A stretch of 64,000 nucleotides of DNA, taken from positions 1-64,000 of the forward strand of contig PBOG01000195.1 of assembly GCA_002724245.1 (NCBI GenBank), read 5' to 3'. Under the pieces are notes generated by a model. It was not told the DNA's origin, ran no database searches, and saw only the letters and a program-made list of their open reading frames with translations. Made by a program: the position numbers and the translations under genes. The DNA is from Planctomycetaceae bacterium (GTDB lineage Bacteria; Planctomycetota; Planctomycetia; Pirellulales; Pirellulaceae). This document shows positions 49,761-59,964 of the stretch, one piece after another; the stretch's first letter is position 1; the number at the start of each line of letters is the position of its first letter.

Positions 49761-51131
49761 ATGCGAACACCAAGTCCGTTGTGGTCTGGAACGTACGCGA
49801 CGCCCTGGGGGCTGGTCTTGCTAGCACTGGTACTGAACTGGTCCCAGGTCGCCCAAGGGCAGTTGTTGCAGCACATTGTGGATCGCCATTACCAGAGTCC
49901 GCGGACAACCTGTCGCCTCTGCCCTTCGCCGGGCAAGCAGGGGAAGGGAGCTGGCACCAGGCAGCCGGAGGTTCGCCCCCCAGCGGACCTTGATCCGCAG
50001 CCGCTTGCTGAGCTGGCAGAATTGCCACGTGGGTTTGGAGTAGTTCCCGGTGCGCTCAGTGCCGCCCCCAGTATGATTGGTGATTTTTTCGGCAATGGCC
50101 TGGGCATACGCCCTGGTTTCGTACTGGGCGACCGCTCGCCGGCGTTGGTTATCCCAAACAGCGAAACGACGAACGAGAACACGGGGGGGGATAACCCGAC
50201 AGGTGATAACACCACCGGCGCGGCGGGCCCATTTCAGCCCGGCGCGACGATCGCTGTGGCGGGTGGTGATCGAAGGTTCAAATTGTCCGACAACAGCAGT
50301 CCCCTGCCCCGCGATCGCGTGTTTTTCAATTACCATCACTTCCACAACGCGCTGACCGATGCCAATCTGATGTCACAAAACCTCGATCGCTATACCTTTG
50401 GTCTGGAAAGAACGTTTCTGGACGAGTTGGCGTCTATCGAGCTGCGGGTGCCGTTTTCTGGTGGCCTGGCCAATCAACAGGTCGTCTCGTCACTGGATAC
50501 CACGGGGACCGAGTTTGGCAACCTCGCGTTGACACTCAAAGGGTTACTGTTGTCCGACGACCGCAGCGCTCTCTCGGCAGGACTCGCGATGGTCTTTCCT
50601 ACCGGTACGGATGCCACGGTGACGTTTTCTGCGACCGACGCACTGGAATTTCGCAATGGTTCGTTCTACCTGCAGCCATTTCTGGCTTATTACCGCCAGG
50701 TCAATGAACGGTTATTTCACCAGTTTTTCGTGCAGTTTGACTTTGATACTTCGGGCAGCGAATTGCGCTATTATGGGCCCGGCCGCACCGATTTTACAGC
50801 GGAGGAAATCCGCAGCCAAAACCTGATGTACCTGGATTACCAGGTTGGCTGGTGGTGGTACGAGTCGGAGGCGGATGAGGGGATTCAGCGGATTGCACCG
50901 ATCGTGGAATTGCACTACACGACGACCCTGGAGGACCTGGAGAATGGGAGTCTAGGACAGGGTGTCTTTGTCCAGAATGCCCGCCGCGACATCCTTAACC
51001 TGACTGGCGGCATCTACTTTCAGTTGTCAGATACCGCGTCTTTCAAAGTTGCGTCTGCGGTGCCGCTAAGGTCTGACTTGGACAAGTTATTTGACGCGGA
51101 ATTCAGTCTCCAGTACGAGCGGCGTTATTGA
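49761..51131 (+). CDS. Outer-membrane beta-barrel-like exported protein (456 aa)
   Basis: Signal peptide near ATPWGLVLLALVLNWSQVAQG, then about 170 residues with Pro/Gly/Asn-rich linkers and a PSMIGDFFGNGLGIRPG segment. From about residue 190 the pattern is alternating hydrophobic-polar strands: RVFFNYHHFHNA, RYTFGLERTFLDELASIELR, SGLAMVFPT-like, FYLQPFLAYYRQVNERLFH, LDYQVGWWWYES and ending with aromatic FSLQYERRY. This fits an outer-membrane barrel of the transporter/porin-like type common in Planctomycetota; no ligand is indicated. ATG 49761 begins the signal peptide; the frame is open further upstream. It is convergent with the caspase-WD40 gene. Confidence 0.75.
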   Translation: MRTPSPLWSGTYATPWGLVLLALVLNWSQVAQGQLLQHIVDRHYQSPRTTCRLCPSPGKQGKGAGTRQPEVRPPADLDPQPLAELAELPRGFGVVPGALSAAPSMIGDFFGNGLGIRPGFVLGDRSPALVIPNSETTNENTGGDNPTGDNTTGAAGPFQPGATIAVAGGDRRFKLSDNSSPLPRDRVFFNYHHFHNALTDANLMSQNLDRYTFGLERTFLDELASIELRVPFSGGLANQQVVSSLDTTGTEFGNLALTLKGLLLSDDRSALSAGLAMVFPTGTDATVTFSATDALEFRNGSFYLQPFLAYYRQVNERLFHQFFVQFDFDTSGSELRYYGPGRTDFTAEEIRSQNLMYLDYQVGWWWYESEADEGIQRIAPIVELHYTTTLEDLENGSLGQGVFVQNARRDILNLTGGIYFQLSDTASFKVASAVPLRSDLDKLFDAEFSLQYERRY

Positions 51132-51165
51132 AGTGAGAGTCTTCTGGTCACCGCCCGGGCGAAGT

Positions 51166-54100
51166 TTATCGGTCAGTTTTCTCGTTGCCTGCCACCTGGC
51201 TCACTGGGAAATCGGCGAATTCAAGCAAGTCCGCCGGACCTGCCGTGGGGAACTGCTGGTACGGGTCCCCGAGCGAGTCCGCGCGGACTGTGGTTTTGAC
51301 GTACTGGATGAGTTCACGCCAACTGACGATGCCATCCTCGTTGCCAGGGCGGGTGTCGGCTGCCCCGCGCAGGGCTTCCAGCAACCGATGGGTGAATCGG
51401 CCTAATTTGCGTGACCTCTCTTCGACGGCCTCTTGCTGGCCCTCGGTTGCAGTCAAGGTAAACACCAGATCGTCCTGCAGGGCACGCAGTGCCGACTTCA
51501 ACTCACGTTGGTGCAACGGTTGCAGGGCACCGCTATGGCAGGTATCCAGGATCACCAGTTTGCGACAAGGGATGTCGGCAAACAGGGTGAAGGCATCAAA
51601 CGAAAAGCAATCGCGGTACCGGCGGGCGGCCAGGTCGCGGAAGCGGGCGTTGGCGGTCACGTAGTAATAGGTGTCACTGGCCTGATCACGGAGACCGTGG
51701 CCGGAGAGAAAAATCACCAGCAGGTCATCGGCAGTCACGTGTTGCCGCAGATGGGCTGCGTACTGTTGCAGCGTCGCGAACCAGACAGGACGTGTCACGC
51801 GCTGGTCGGCCATGGCTAGTCCGAACGTACGGTAGAGGGGTTGGGCGCTCTGCTGGAAGGTCTGGGCGACCTGGGTGGCGTTGTTGACCGCAAATTCCAG
51901 GCGGGGCAGCTGGGCGTCACGATACTCGTTGATTCCGGCGGTTGCGATGAACAACCGTGAGCGGCGCCAGTGGTTTGAATTCCGCTGTACGGTCACCGTG
52001 GCCCGGCCGACGGCTTCGCCTTCCGTGGCGGCCAACACTTGCAGGCGGATGCGCCGCTGTGATGGCAAAGCGGCGTCCCATGCGTAAGTGATCTGGGTCC
52101 CTCCCGGAATGGCTGTTTGCTTGACGCGGCGGCGGTGCGTCGCCAATACGCCGTTTGCGAACGCTTTGGGGGGAACCAGACGTTGGCCGTTGCGGATCGT
52201 AATGGTGGCCCGTAGACGGGCTACAGGCGTATCGAGCAGGCTGCCCGCGACTGGCGAGACGATCTGCACGGTTGGCTTCAATGCGTAGGCTTCGGCAACC
52301 GCCCGGTGGGTTTCCGTGGGGAGCTTTGCCTCTACTTGCAGTAATGCGTCATCCAGATTCCCGGTTTCCAGTAACCGCCTCATCGCCTCGGGGCGCTCCA
52401 GCGCTTTGCGGAACTGGTCTGCCAGGAAGACGTCGGGGAGTTCACGGAGGCCGCGATTGACTTGCCAGCCGAACAGGCGGTGTCCTTCGAATGACGCGTC
52501 GTAGTAACCTGCGGGACTCCAGAAGGCCCATTCGCGGTTGTCACTGACTACCAGGGAAGCCAGAGGTTGCCAGGCAGGGAACATCTGGAACACCGGGCCA
52601 CGGGCGCGGCCGCGCTGGAAATCAAAGACCAGCAGTGCGTTCCAGGAGGCCTGTTGCAATTGCGTCAGCATGGCGCGGGCGGCACGCGCAGTGCGGACCG
52701 GAGTTTCCCCCGTGCGGACGGCAGTTCTGTCATACCAGCTCAGCGCCGTTAACTGGTCCCCACGGCGGACACCGCGAAAATAGAGAGGGCCGTCTTTCCG
52801 AATGGAAGTCACTTCTAACGCCCCGCTCTCTACGATCGCCCATCGCGCGCCCCAGCGATCGAGGAGACGGTTGTCATTTGCCAGCTGGGCCAATGGCCAG
52901 AAACGAACCGTCCCATCTAATGCTGCCGAAACCAGGTAGCGTCGATCGTGGGTCAATGCCAGACTGGTGACGTCACTACTGTGGCCGCGAAATACACGGA
53001 GGATCGGGCAAGCGTCCTGTTGGACCAGTTTGAAGATGTAAATGTTGTTGTTCTTGGCGCTGAGGGCGATCGCGGCGGGCTGGCCATTGGCATCGGCGAT
53101 CCAGCACCGGGGAGCCCGTTGATCGTAGAGATTCGGGTCGAAAGTAATGTAGCCCGCCTTGTGGCCATTATCTTGAAGCTGGAGGTGGACGGAATTGGAC
53201 TCAGCAGGGACTCCGCGTGTCAGCTCCCAGTTGCCCCGCTGATCGTCGGCCTGTGACCAGTTTTGGGGATCCAGTTTCAGTCGGCTGTCAAGTTGCGGGA
53301 CGGTGGCGTTGAATCGCTGGGTGAGTCGGACCGCTCCCTGCTCTCGTTGGGTGCCGATAGCCACCTGATAGCCGGGGCCTTGTCGTGCGCAGGCAACACG
53401 CAGGGGGGCTGCAATAGCCCCTCGTAGTGGCTGGGGATTCACAGGTTGCGTCGTTGAGTTCACGAAGAGTTCGGCACCGGCCGCGTAGGCCAGGTGTGCG
53501 CCGTCGGGGCTGATCGCACAAGCGCGAACGTCGTCGCTGACGGGCAGGTCGGGCTCTTGTTTCTTTAACTGGTGAATATTGGAAGTGTTCCAGTGCTGGA
53601 GGACAGCCATCGCGTCCTTGGACCGGCGGGTGCCGACCAGCAGCGTGCGGCCGTTGCCGGAGAACGCCAGCGAAAGTGGCAGGCGATCGATTAACTTCTG
53701 TTCGCGTTCTTCGTTTCGGAGGTCCCAGATAAAGAATCGGTAACGAGATCCGTTGGGTCCTGGGGGATACTGGGCCAGATCTGCCGATGCCAGCCGGGTG
53801 CCATCGCGCGAGCAGGCAAGTGTTGTGACCATTCCACGGTGGAGGCCGGCAGAGGCTTCTGCCAACAGTGGCTGCGAGGTCCTGGTCGTTACGTCAAAGC
53901 GGTGCAATTGCCAAAACGGATAGGGTACTTGTGCCTTAGATGGTTGATACACGGGCAACACCAGATGCCGGCCATCCAGCATGACGATCGGAGTGGATTC
54001 CCGATAGGGAGAGAGCCGTCTGGCGAGGTCAGCCTGGTAACGCTCTCGGTCGGGCGGTTGGACCAACTGGGCGCGCCATTGGCCGGTGTCATCCGGTTTC

Positions 54101-54900
54101 CAGTAGAGGGCCCGCCCTTCGCGATCGACCGAGGCCAGGCCTCGCTGTGCAGGGTCGGGTGAAAAACAGAGCGCGGCGATGACCTGGCGATGCCCGATCG
54201 CCTCATTTACCAGGACCACCTCGAGATTGCCCGTGCGGGCATTGACCAGCACGATTTCGCCCATGCGGCCCGCAGCACCATGTCCGGCGATGGCCAGCAG
54301 ATCGCCGCTGGTCGCTAGTGCATAAATCCGGCCGCGCGGCCCCCGCTGGATTTGCCAGGGAATTGAACGCTGGTAGCGCCACTCTGGCTGTCCGCCTGGA
54401 TTGGTGGATGTCGGTCCCCAGACGAACGTCCGTTTGTCGTCGCCTGCGGAACAGAGTCTGTTTGCATCATCGCTAAAGGCGAGAGCTCGAATCCGTCCCA
54501 CATGTCCCTTTGACTGCAGTCGCAGCCAGGGAGTTCCGTCTGGACTGCGTTCCGTCTGGACGAGTTCTGCCAGTCCCTCGGCGGTGAGGAGACTGGTGGA
54601 TTTGGCAGGATTGGCAAATTTGGGCAATCGGTAGGTCACTACCGCCGTCGGTTGAACGGCCACGCGGTTGGGCGGTAGTTGGGATTCCGATGGCAGCGTC
54701 CGCGCTATCGTGGCCGCGTTCTCCAGTTTGCGCTGGGTGGCGGGTAAGGTCGATTCGGCCGGTAATGCAGTGGCGCTGGGTTGGCGCCCGGGGAGCGTCG
54801 ATTCGCTGGGCAACTGGCCCGGCGATGGTGAGCTGTTTCCCAGCCAGAGGAGGATTCCTGCGGCGAGGTACCGGGCACTAGAGGCATGGGATTTGTCCAT
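51166..54900 (-). CDS. Exported WD40-repeat protein with C-terminal caspase-like (C14) peptidase domain (1244 aa)
   Basis: A signal-peptide-like N-terminus (ARYLAAGILLWLGNSSPSPG) is followed by a Pro/Ser-rich linker with repeated LP-x-ES-x-LP units. A long WD40 region (about 110-760) has blades such as RIRALAFSDDANRLCSAGDD and VTSLALTHDRRYLVSAALDG. A conserved connecting region follows. The caspase-like domain occupies about 981-1244: SRLFIATAGINEYRDAQLPR, then IFLSGHGLRD with His1068 and LVILDTCHSGALQ with Cys1121. The His/Cys dyad is intact, so peptidase activity is plausible. Caspase-WD40 fusions are typical of Planctomycetota and are discussed as cell-death or signalling proteins. It is divergent from the vWA gene. 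Confidence 0.9.
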   Translation of the reverse strand: MDKSHASSARYLAAGILLWLGNSSPSPGQLPSESTLPGRQPSATALPAESTLPATQRKLENAATIARTLPSESQLPPNRVAVQPTAVVTYRLPKFANPAKSTSLLTAEGLAELVQTERSPDGTPWLRLQSKGHVGRIRALAFSDDANRLCSAGDDKRTFVWGPTSTNPGGQPEWRYQRSIPWQIQRGPRGRIYALATSGDLLAIAGHGAAGRMGEIVLVNARTGNLEVVLVNEAIGHRQVIAALCFSPDPAQRGLASVDREGRALYWKPDDTGQWRAQLVQPPDRERYQADLARRLSPYRESTPIVMLDGRHLVLPVYQPSKAQVPYPFWQLHRFDVTTRTSQPLLAEASAGLHRGMVTTLACSRDGTRLASADLAQYPPGPNGSRYRFFIWDLRNEEREQKLIDRLPLSLAFSGNGRTLLVGTRRSKDAMAVLQHWNTSNIHQLKKQEPDLPVSDDVRACAISPDGAHLAYAAGAELFVNSTTQPVNPQPLRGAIAAPLRVACARQGPGYQVAIGTQREQGAVRLTQRFNATVPQLDSRLKLDPQNWSQADDQRGNWELTRGVPAESNSVHLQLQDNGHKAGYITFDPNLYDQRAPRCWIADANGQPAAIALSAKNNNIYIFKLVQQDACPILRVFRGHSSDVTSLALTHDRRYLVSAALDGTVRFWPLAQLANDNRLLDRWGARWAIVESGALEVTSIRKDGPLYFRGVRRGDQLTALSWYDRTAVRTGETPVRTARAARAMLTQLQQASWNALLVFDFQRGRARGPVFQMFPAWQPLASLVVSDNREWAFWSPAGYYDASFEGHRLFGWQVNRGLRELPDVFLADQFRKALERPEAMRRLLETGNLDDALLQVEAKLPTETHRAVAEAYALKPTVQIVSPVAGSLLDTPVARLRATITIRNGQRLVPPKAFANGVLATHRRRVKQTAIPGGTQITYAWDAALPSQRRIRLQVLAATEGEAVGRATVTVQRNSNHWRRSRLFIATAGINEYRDAQLPRLEFAVNNATQVAQTFQQSAQPLYRTFGLAMADQRVTRPVWFATLQQYAAHLRQHVTADDLLVIFLSGHGLRDQASDTYYYVTANARFRDLAARRYRDCFSFDAFTLFADIPCRKLVILDTCHSGALQPLHQRELKSALRALQDDLVFTLTATEGQQEAVEERSRKLGRFTHRLLEALRGAADTRPGNEDGIVSWRELIQYVKTTVRADSLGDPYQQFPTAGPADLLEFADFPVSQVAGNEKTDR

Positions 54901-55188
54901 CGTGGCCTTTACCACCGGTGCGTTGTAAGGGGTGCGTTGTAAGGAAGGGACACGGGCCCTCACGAAGGAGACTCCCAGCCAATCAGCGGGCCAGCAACGA
55001 ACCCTATCTGTGTGATACACGTCTTCTGCAAAAGACGCAACCATTTGCAAGTGCGCGATCGGCAATGCATCGCGTCCGGGACAGTTGGGGAAGCGAATCC
55101 TCGAACCAGTTGTTCAGAGCTGTCGAAAAAACGTATGATCAAGGAACGTGCTTGGATTGCTGAAATCCACCTATCAGGGATTGTGGTC

Positions 55189-57336
55189 ATGTGTGCTTTG
55201 CGACTCCGTTGGTGTCGGTTCAGTTTTCTGTTGTTCGTCGCGTTTGGCCAGGGCGTGACTTTTGCGCAGAATGCCAATCCGGATTCAACTGAAGCAGTGC
55301 TGGAGACAATTTTCAGTCCGCGGCGTGCACCACGTGCACGTACGATGGGGCTGGTGCAGCGGAGTTTTCTGGATTTACTCGAAGTCACTCGTCCCAAGTT
55401 GGAAATGGCTTTGGTCATTGATGGGACGGAGAGTATGGGCGCCGCGATTGTCGGGATCCGGCATGCACTGCGGCAAATGGTTGAGGACTTGCAGCGTTAC
55501 AAGGCGGATGTCTCTTTTCAAATCGTGGTATTTCGCGACGAGGGGGCGCAGTCCGGAGTCGCCAGTTTTCCCTTGCACACACCCCGGATCGCGCAGCAGG
55601 ATGGAACACAGTTGCGGTCTTTTACGAGTGACCCGGAGGTCCTTCGCGAGGGCGTGGAGCAGATTCAAATCGAATCGGGGGCCCCCTATTTTCCAGAGCT
55701 GATCGATCTGGGCATTCACCGGGCGTTGACCGAACTGAACTGGTCGCGTGCGGCTGATGTTTCCCGCTGGATTCTTGTGTTTGGAGATGCGCCTCCGTTC
55801 GATGAAGGGTTCATGGAAGCGGGCTCCAGAGCACGACGCAGAATCGCGACCCAGCAGTTGATTAGTACGGCCAAGAGATTGGACATCAGGATCAGCAGTG
55901 TCTTGTGCAATAGCCGAGATGAGGATCTGGTCAGTTATCGGGGAGTCTTGACCAAGACCCAACAGTTCATGAATCGATTAGCCACCGACACAGGTGGGTT
56001 GATGCTTGATCTCTCTTACGCGGACATTCGCAACGCGATCGAAGATGCAGCCCGTATTCAGCGGGTACGCTACCGGCAGATCGGTAAGTTGACTCAAGAG
56101 TCAATTGCAGCTGCCCGGAAACAAGCGCGTGAGCAACAGACTTCCGTCGCGGAGCAACGACGCATTCGCTTGGCGGTGTTACCTCATGTTTTATTAGCGG
56201 ATTTGCAGTCCGCCGGTGCCTTTGACCCGGCTCGAACTGAGGTGCAAATTGCTGCCGAGTTGAGACACCACTGGCGCGCAGTTCCCGGCGCGGAATTGGC
56301 AAGTTCCCTGGCAGTTGAACGCCAGGTGATGCGTTTCAAATCTCAGGGTATTCGCGGTGAGGATCTGCTGCCAGCGCTGGCAACTGCGTTGCGGGTTGAC
56401 TATCTGGTTTGGGGAAGTGTTTTGGAGAAGGATGGTCGTTTGCAGATTCAGTCGGTCATCTACCAGCAGGCCACAGGTCAAGAGCTGCTCCGACACACCG
56501 TAGGATCAAGTGGCCAGCTTCCGGTCGTTGAAGTGATGTCCCGCCTGATGAACCGACTCGTGGAAAAGGTGATTGAGTCAGGAGCGGATCCGCGGCTGGC
56601 CGCTGCGCTGGAACTGATAGGCGCAGGGTCGCTTGCCGAACATCGGCTGCTGCAGCCGGTCACAGACGCGGTGGATGCCCGAGCGCCTTTGTTAAAGGGA
56701 TTTGAGTTGCTGGAAAAGGCGCTGGCTTATCCTGTGGGTAGCGCCGAGGGGACTCCTTTGTTGCGGCAAAGTCGCCGGGAACTTGAATTGGCTCAACGGG
56801 CAGACCAGCAGAATCCCCTGGTGGCTCTGCTCCTGGCCAATGTTGCCTTTAATGAAGGGCAGGCCTTGTTACGTCGAGGACAAGAGGATACCGCACGGGT
56901 GCATTGGGAGCGGAGTTCGCGCTGGTTGAAATCGGCTTTTGCCCGACGTGCGCAAGCCCGTTTTAGTTACTTGCGACTGGAGATTGAGGCGGATTATGCG
57001 TTGTTGATCAAGAAAGATTTTGCCGGGGCGGCCAGCATTTACGAGAGACTGGCCGAAACAAGGATGGAGAATCCTCTGCATACGACGCTTCGCGCGCACT
57101 GGATGTTGGCCGGAATCCATAGTGGTGATTGGGGAGTGGCCCATGCACCCGCAGCCGCCACGTTGATTGACGGCGCTCAGGTCCGATACCACCTCACCCA
57201 GATCCTGGCGCATTTTGAGGAAAGCAGTGAGGCGGACTTCATACGCCGCCAGCTCCGTTGGGACGATCGCAATGGGGAGAACCGTTTTGAGCATTTTCCG
57301 CAGATCCATGATGCGGTTGCCGAGCAGATTCGCTGA
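55189..57336 (+). CDS. Exported vWA-domain protein with FlgO-like and helical repeat regions (715 aa)
   Basis: Signal peptide (FSFLLFVAFGQGVTFAQ), then a von Willebrand factor A domain at about 70-290 with a MIDAS-like motif ALVIDGTESMGAA (Asp78, Thr80, Ser82), ILVFGDAPPFDEGF and TGGLMLDLSYAD. A central part (about 325-470) has IRLAVLPHVLL, ALRVDYLVWGSVLEKDGR and LQIQSVIYQQATGQEL, resembling the FlgO/TolB-N-like domain of bacterial lipoproteins. The C-terminal 220 residues are helical with a TPR-like character (LVALLLANVAFNEGQALL). AGGGA lies eight bases before the ATG. It is divergent from the caspase-WD40 gene and convergent with the kinase-WD40 gene. Confidence 0.85.
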   Translation: MCALRLRWCRFSFLLFVAFGQGVTFAQNANPDSTEAVLETIFSPRRAPRARTMGLVQRSFLDLLEVTRPKLEMALVIDGTESMGAAIVGIRHALRQMVEDLQRYKADVSFQIVVFRDEGAQSGVASFPLHTPRIAQQDGTQLRSFTSDPEVLREGVEQIQIESGAPYFPELIDLGIHRALTELNWSRAADVSRWILVFGDAPPFDEGFMEAGSRARRRIATQQLISTAKRLDIRISSVLCNSRDEDLVSYRGVLTKTQQFMNRLATDTGGLMLDLSYADIRNAIEDAARIQRVRYRQIGKLTQESIAAARKQAREQQTSVAEQRRIRLAVLPHVLLADLQSAGAFDPARTEVQIAAELRHHWRAVPGAELASSLAVERQVMRFKSQGIRGEDLLPALATALRVDYLVWGSVLEKDGRLQIQSVIYQQATGQELLRHTVGSSGQLPVVEVMSRLMNRLVEKVIESGADPRLAAALELIGAGSLAEHRLLQPVTDAVDARAPLLKGFELLEKALAYPVGSAEGTPLLRQSRRELELAQRADQQNPLVALLLANVAFNEGQALLRRGQEDTARVHWERSSRWLKSAFARRAQARFSYLRLEIEADYALLIKKDFAGAASIYERLAETRMENPLHTTLRAHWMLAGIHSGDWGVAHAPAAATLIDGAQVRYHLTQILAHFEESSEADFIRRQLRWDDRNGENRFEHFPQIHDAVAEQIR

Positions 57337-57364
57337 GTTCGGAGAGGCGCGATACAGCCCTTGA

Positions 57365-59788
57365 TCAGTCGGTCTTCGCTGCCGGGGTAATCGGAATCTG
57401 CAGTGCGTCGCAGGCGTGTTTGACGACCAGGCAACGTCGCAGGTCCCAACTGACCAGTGCACCATTGTGACCTCCGGCGATCAACCACTTAGGGGTGACT
57501 ACAACTTGTGCAATGCGTCCGATGTCGCTATTGAGTATGAGGGGGCGGCTGTTGGGGTCCTCGTAATGCCATAGACGCACGGTTCCATCGTCACTGCCCG
57601 TGACTAGCCACCCAGCCAATGGTCCGAAGGCGATCGAATGAATGGCACCGCGGTGCTGTCCGGAGAGAGGTCGGCTGGTGTTTTCTGTCAGATCCCAGAG
57701 GTGCACACTGCCGTCTGCGGCGCCGCTGGCCAGCAGAGTTGGCTGGGGATTTTCAGCGGCAGATGGAGAATTGGAGCGAAAGCGGAGGCAGGTAATCGTA
57801 TCTAAATGACCGTGTTGTCCCTCAGGCGTTGGGCCGTCTCCCAGCCGCACCAGCTCGATGTGATACTCCCCCTCTGGATTGGCGCTCTTGCCGAGTGCGG
57901 CAAACTGATTGTCATTCGAAACAGCCAGTGCGGGAGGATCGTTTTGCGGGGTTTTCAACACTTCAATGGGTGAGCTGGGATCGGGTTGCTGGAGTTTCCA
58001 GCGTTGCACTTGCCCCCCGGTACTGCTGGTAATGGCCCACTGATTATCGGGCGTGATTTGGATGTCGTGGATTTGTTCGGGGTGCTGGCCGACCAGGACG
58101 GGAATGGCTGTGGGATCTTGCCAGTTCAAGTCCCAACGTAGCAGTTGGCCATTCAGGTCTCCGGTAACGAGCCACCGTTGATCGAAGCTAATGGACAAGA
58201 TCCAGCCGCGCAAGGTTGACGGCTGTAAAGTTGTTTCGATTTTTCCTGTGGCACTAAGTCTTGCAATAGAGACTTGTTCGTCGAGGTCGGCGGAAACGAT
58301 ATAGGATCCGCGTGCGATCAGGTTACAGACGTCAGTGCCGGAGTCAGGGCTTTGTCGATGTTCGTAAAGCACGCGGTGCCGGAACGGGTGTTCGGCGAGT
58401 GCCCAGAGTGCGATCTGACTACCTTGCAAACGAGTGATGAGCCATTCACTGGTGGAGAGGGTTGCCAGGCAACGCAGCGTAAAGCGGTCTGTTTCGGGCT
58501 GATTGAAAATCTCGTGGATCGATGGTGTGACGGCATACGCCGCCGGGGCGATGCGCAATGCTTGCTGGTATTGACCGCTTGCCGTGTCGAGGTTCTGCTG
58601 GTCAAGTGGTTCGAGCTTTGCAGTCTGGAACGACTCGTTTGCGTGGGTTCGTGCGGCTGTCAGATCCGAAGCACTCGTTCCTGGTACCTGTGTCTTGGAA
58701 GGGGGCTGGGGTGTTGGTCCAGTGAACCACCAGGTTCCCATTAATGTCAGCAGTACTGCGAGCATCAACCCGCCCAGCACCAGGGTGGTTTTCTGGCGCT
58801 GTCGATTGTCAATCACCCCGCTGGGCGCCTTGTCGGTAAACGCTTCGGCCAGTGTATGCACCATCTCCTGGCAGGAATCAAAACGTTCGGCGGGATCCAA
58901 TGATGTGGCTTTGGAGATAACACTGCGTTCCAGTGGAGGGAGCGCAGTCAGGTCGAGATTGCCATTGCGGTGGGCATCCAGGACCTCGACGATCCCGAAA
59001 GAATGAAATGGCAGTCGGCCCGTTCGTAACTCGAAGTACGTGATCGCCAGAGAGTACTGGTCCGTGTTTTGTGAAGGTCGCTGGTTGATACATTCGGGTG
59101 CCATATAAGCGGGTGACCCGGCCATTTCGGTTCCCGTGAGTGTCGCCCATTGATCGCTAAAGAAGCGCGCCAGCCCGAAGTCACCGATCATCACTGATGC
59201 ACCTGTGAGCATAAGGTTTGCCGGCTTGATATCGCAGTGCTGGATACTGACCTGTTCGTTGTCCAGGAGGTGCTGTGGCGCATTCAAAAAGTCGATTCCC
59301 TTGGCGGCTTCCGTCATCGCGTTCAGGAGCTCGTCCGGGGGGATCCCCTCATGGCCTTGCTCTTGGCACTCCTGCAGACGCTCGTGGAGGTTCTTGTCAC
59401 AGAGCAGTGTTGCGACCACCAGCTGTCGGGGAACGTTCTCGTACGATAACGTTTGTGTTTCGCTGGGAGATTGTGTCTCGCGATCTGATTCGGATTCGTG
59501 TTCCTGTGGCGCGTCTTCTGGGGATAACAGCTTGTCGTCTAATACCTGGCCGGCTGAGTTCCGTAACCACAACGCGATGACTGAGGCCAGATGTGGGTGA
59601 CGGATCGTCTTGATTTGCTGTACAGCGCGCAGTTCTTTAAGGCCTTGCTGGTCACGTAGATCGAGGAACTTGAGTGCTACTTGCGCACCACCCGGTGAGG
59701 TCGCTCTCCAGACTTCACCGAACTGGCCACGTCCCAGGAACGAGTCAAGCCGATAACCGGGGACGGGTTGGTCACCTACTTTGAGCAT
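57365..59788 (-). CDS. Membrane Ser/Thr protein kinase fused to WD40 repeats (807 aa)
   Basis: Kinase domain at about 10-315 with all key motifs: Gly loop FLGRGQFGEVWRA, catalytic Lys40 in VALKFL, HCDIKPANL (184-192, Cys in place of the usual Arg of HRD), DFGLARF (203-209) and MAPECI (APE). An insertion rich in Glu and Ser (about 90-118) is unusual. A transmembrane helix follows at about 334-356, then WD40-like blades to the end (RGWILSISFDQRWLVTGD, TITCLRFRSN, AIHSIAFGPLAGWLVTGSDD). The kinase is cytoplasmic and the propeller extracytoplasmic, so it may sense ligands outside. The Cys for Arg in the catalytic loop suggests altered activation but is found in active kinases too. Confidence 0.93.
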   Translation of the reverse strand: MLKVGDQPVPGYRLDSFLGRGQFGEVWRATSPGGAQVALKFLDLRDQQGLKELRAVQQIKTIRHPHLASVIALWLRNSAGQVLDDKLLSPEDAPQEHESESDRETQSPSETQTLSYENVPRQLVVATLLCDKNLHERLQECQEQGHEGIPPDELLNAMTEAAKGIDFLNAPQHLLDNEQVSIQHCDIKPANLMLTGASVMIGDFGLARFFSDQWATLTGTEMAGSPAYMAPECINQRPSQNTDQYSLAITYFELRTGRLPFHSFGIVEVLDAHRNGNLDLTALPPLERSVISKATSLDPAERFDSCQEMVHTLAEAFTDKAPSGVIDNRQRQKTTLVLGGLMLAVLLTLMGTWWFTGPTPQPPSKTQVPGTSASDLTAARTHANESFQTAKLEPLDQQNLDTASGQYQQALRIAPAAYAVTPSIHEIFNQPETDRFTLRCLATLSTSEWLITRLQGSQIALWALAEHPFRHRVLYEHRQSPDSGTDVCNLIARGSYIVSADLDEQVSIARLSATGKIETTLQPSTLRGWILSISFDQRWLVTGDLNGQLLRWDLNWQDPTAIPVLVGQHPEQIHDIQITPDNQWAITSSTGGQVQRWKLQQPDPSSPIEVLKTPQNDPPALAVSNDNQFAALGKSANPEGEYHIELVRLGDGPTPEGQHGHLDTITCLRFRSNSPSAAENPQPTLLASGAADGSVHLWDLTENTSRPLSGQHRGAIHSIAFGPLAGWLVTGSDDGTVRLWHYEDPNSRPLILNSDIGRIAQVVVTPKWLIAGGHNGALVSWDLRRCLVVKHACDALQIPITPAAKTD

Positions 59789-59964
59789 CTATTCGGATTC
59801 CCGGCCAAGGAGGCGTAGAGGAAAGGGCAGGACCAGGGACAAGAGTTTATGGTCGACAAAACACAGCAAATCGTGACAGCCTGACGGTGTGTGGTTGCGG
59901 AAACGTCGCCGCTGCAGATGCGCGGCAGTTATCCGGAACCGGTATGGCATCCTGACAAGTGGAA

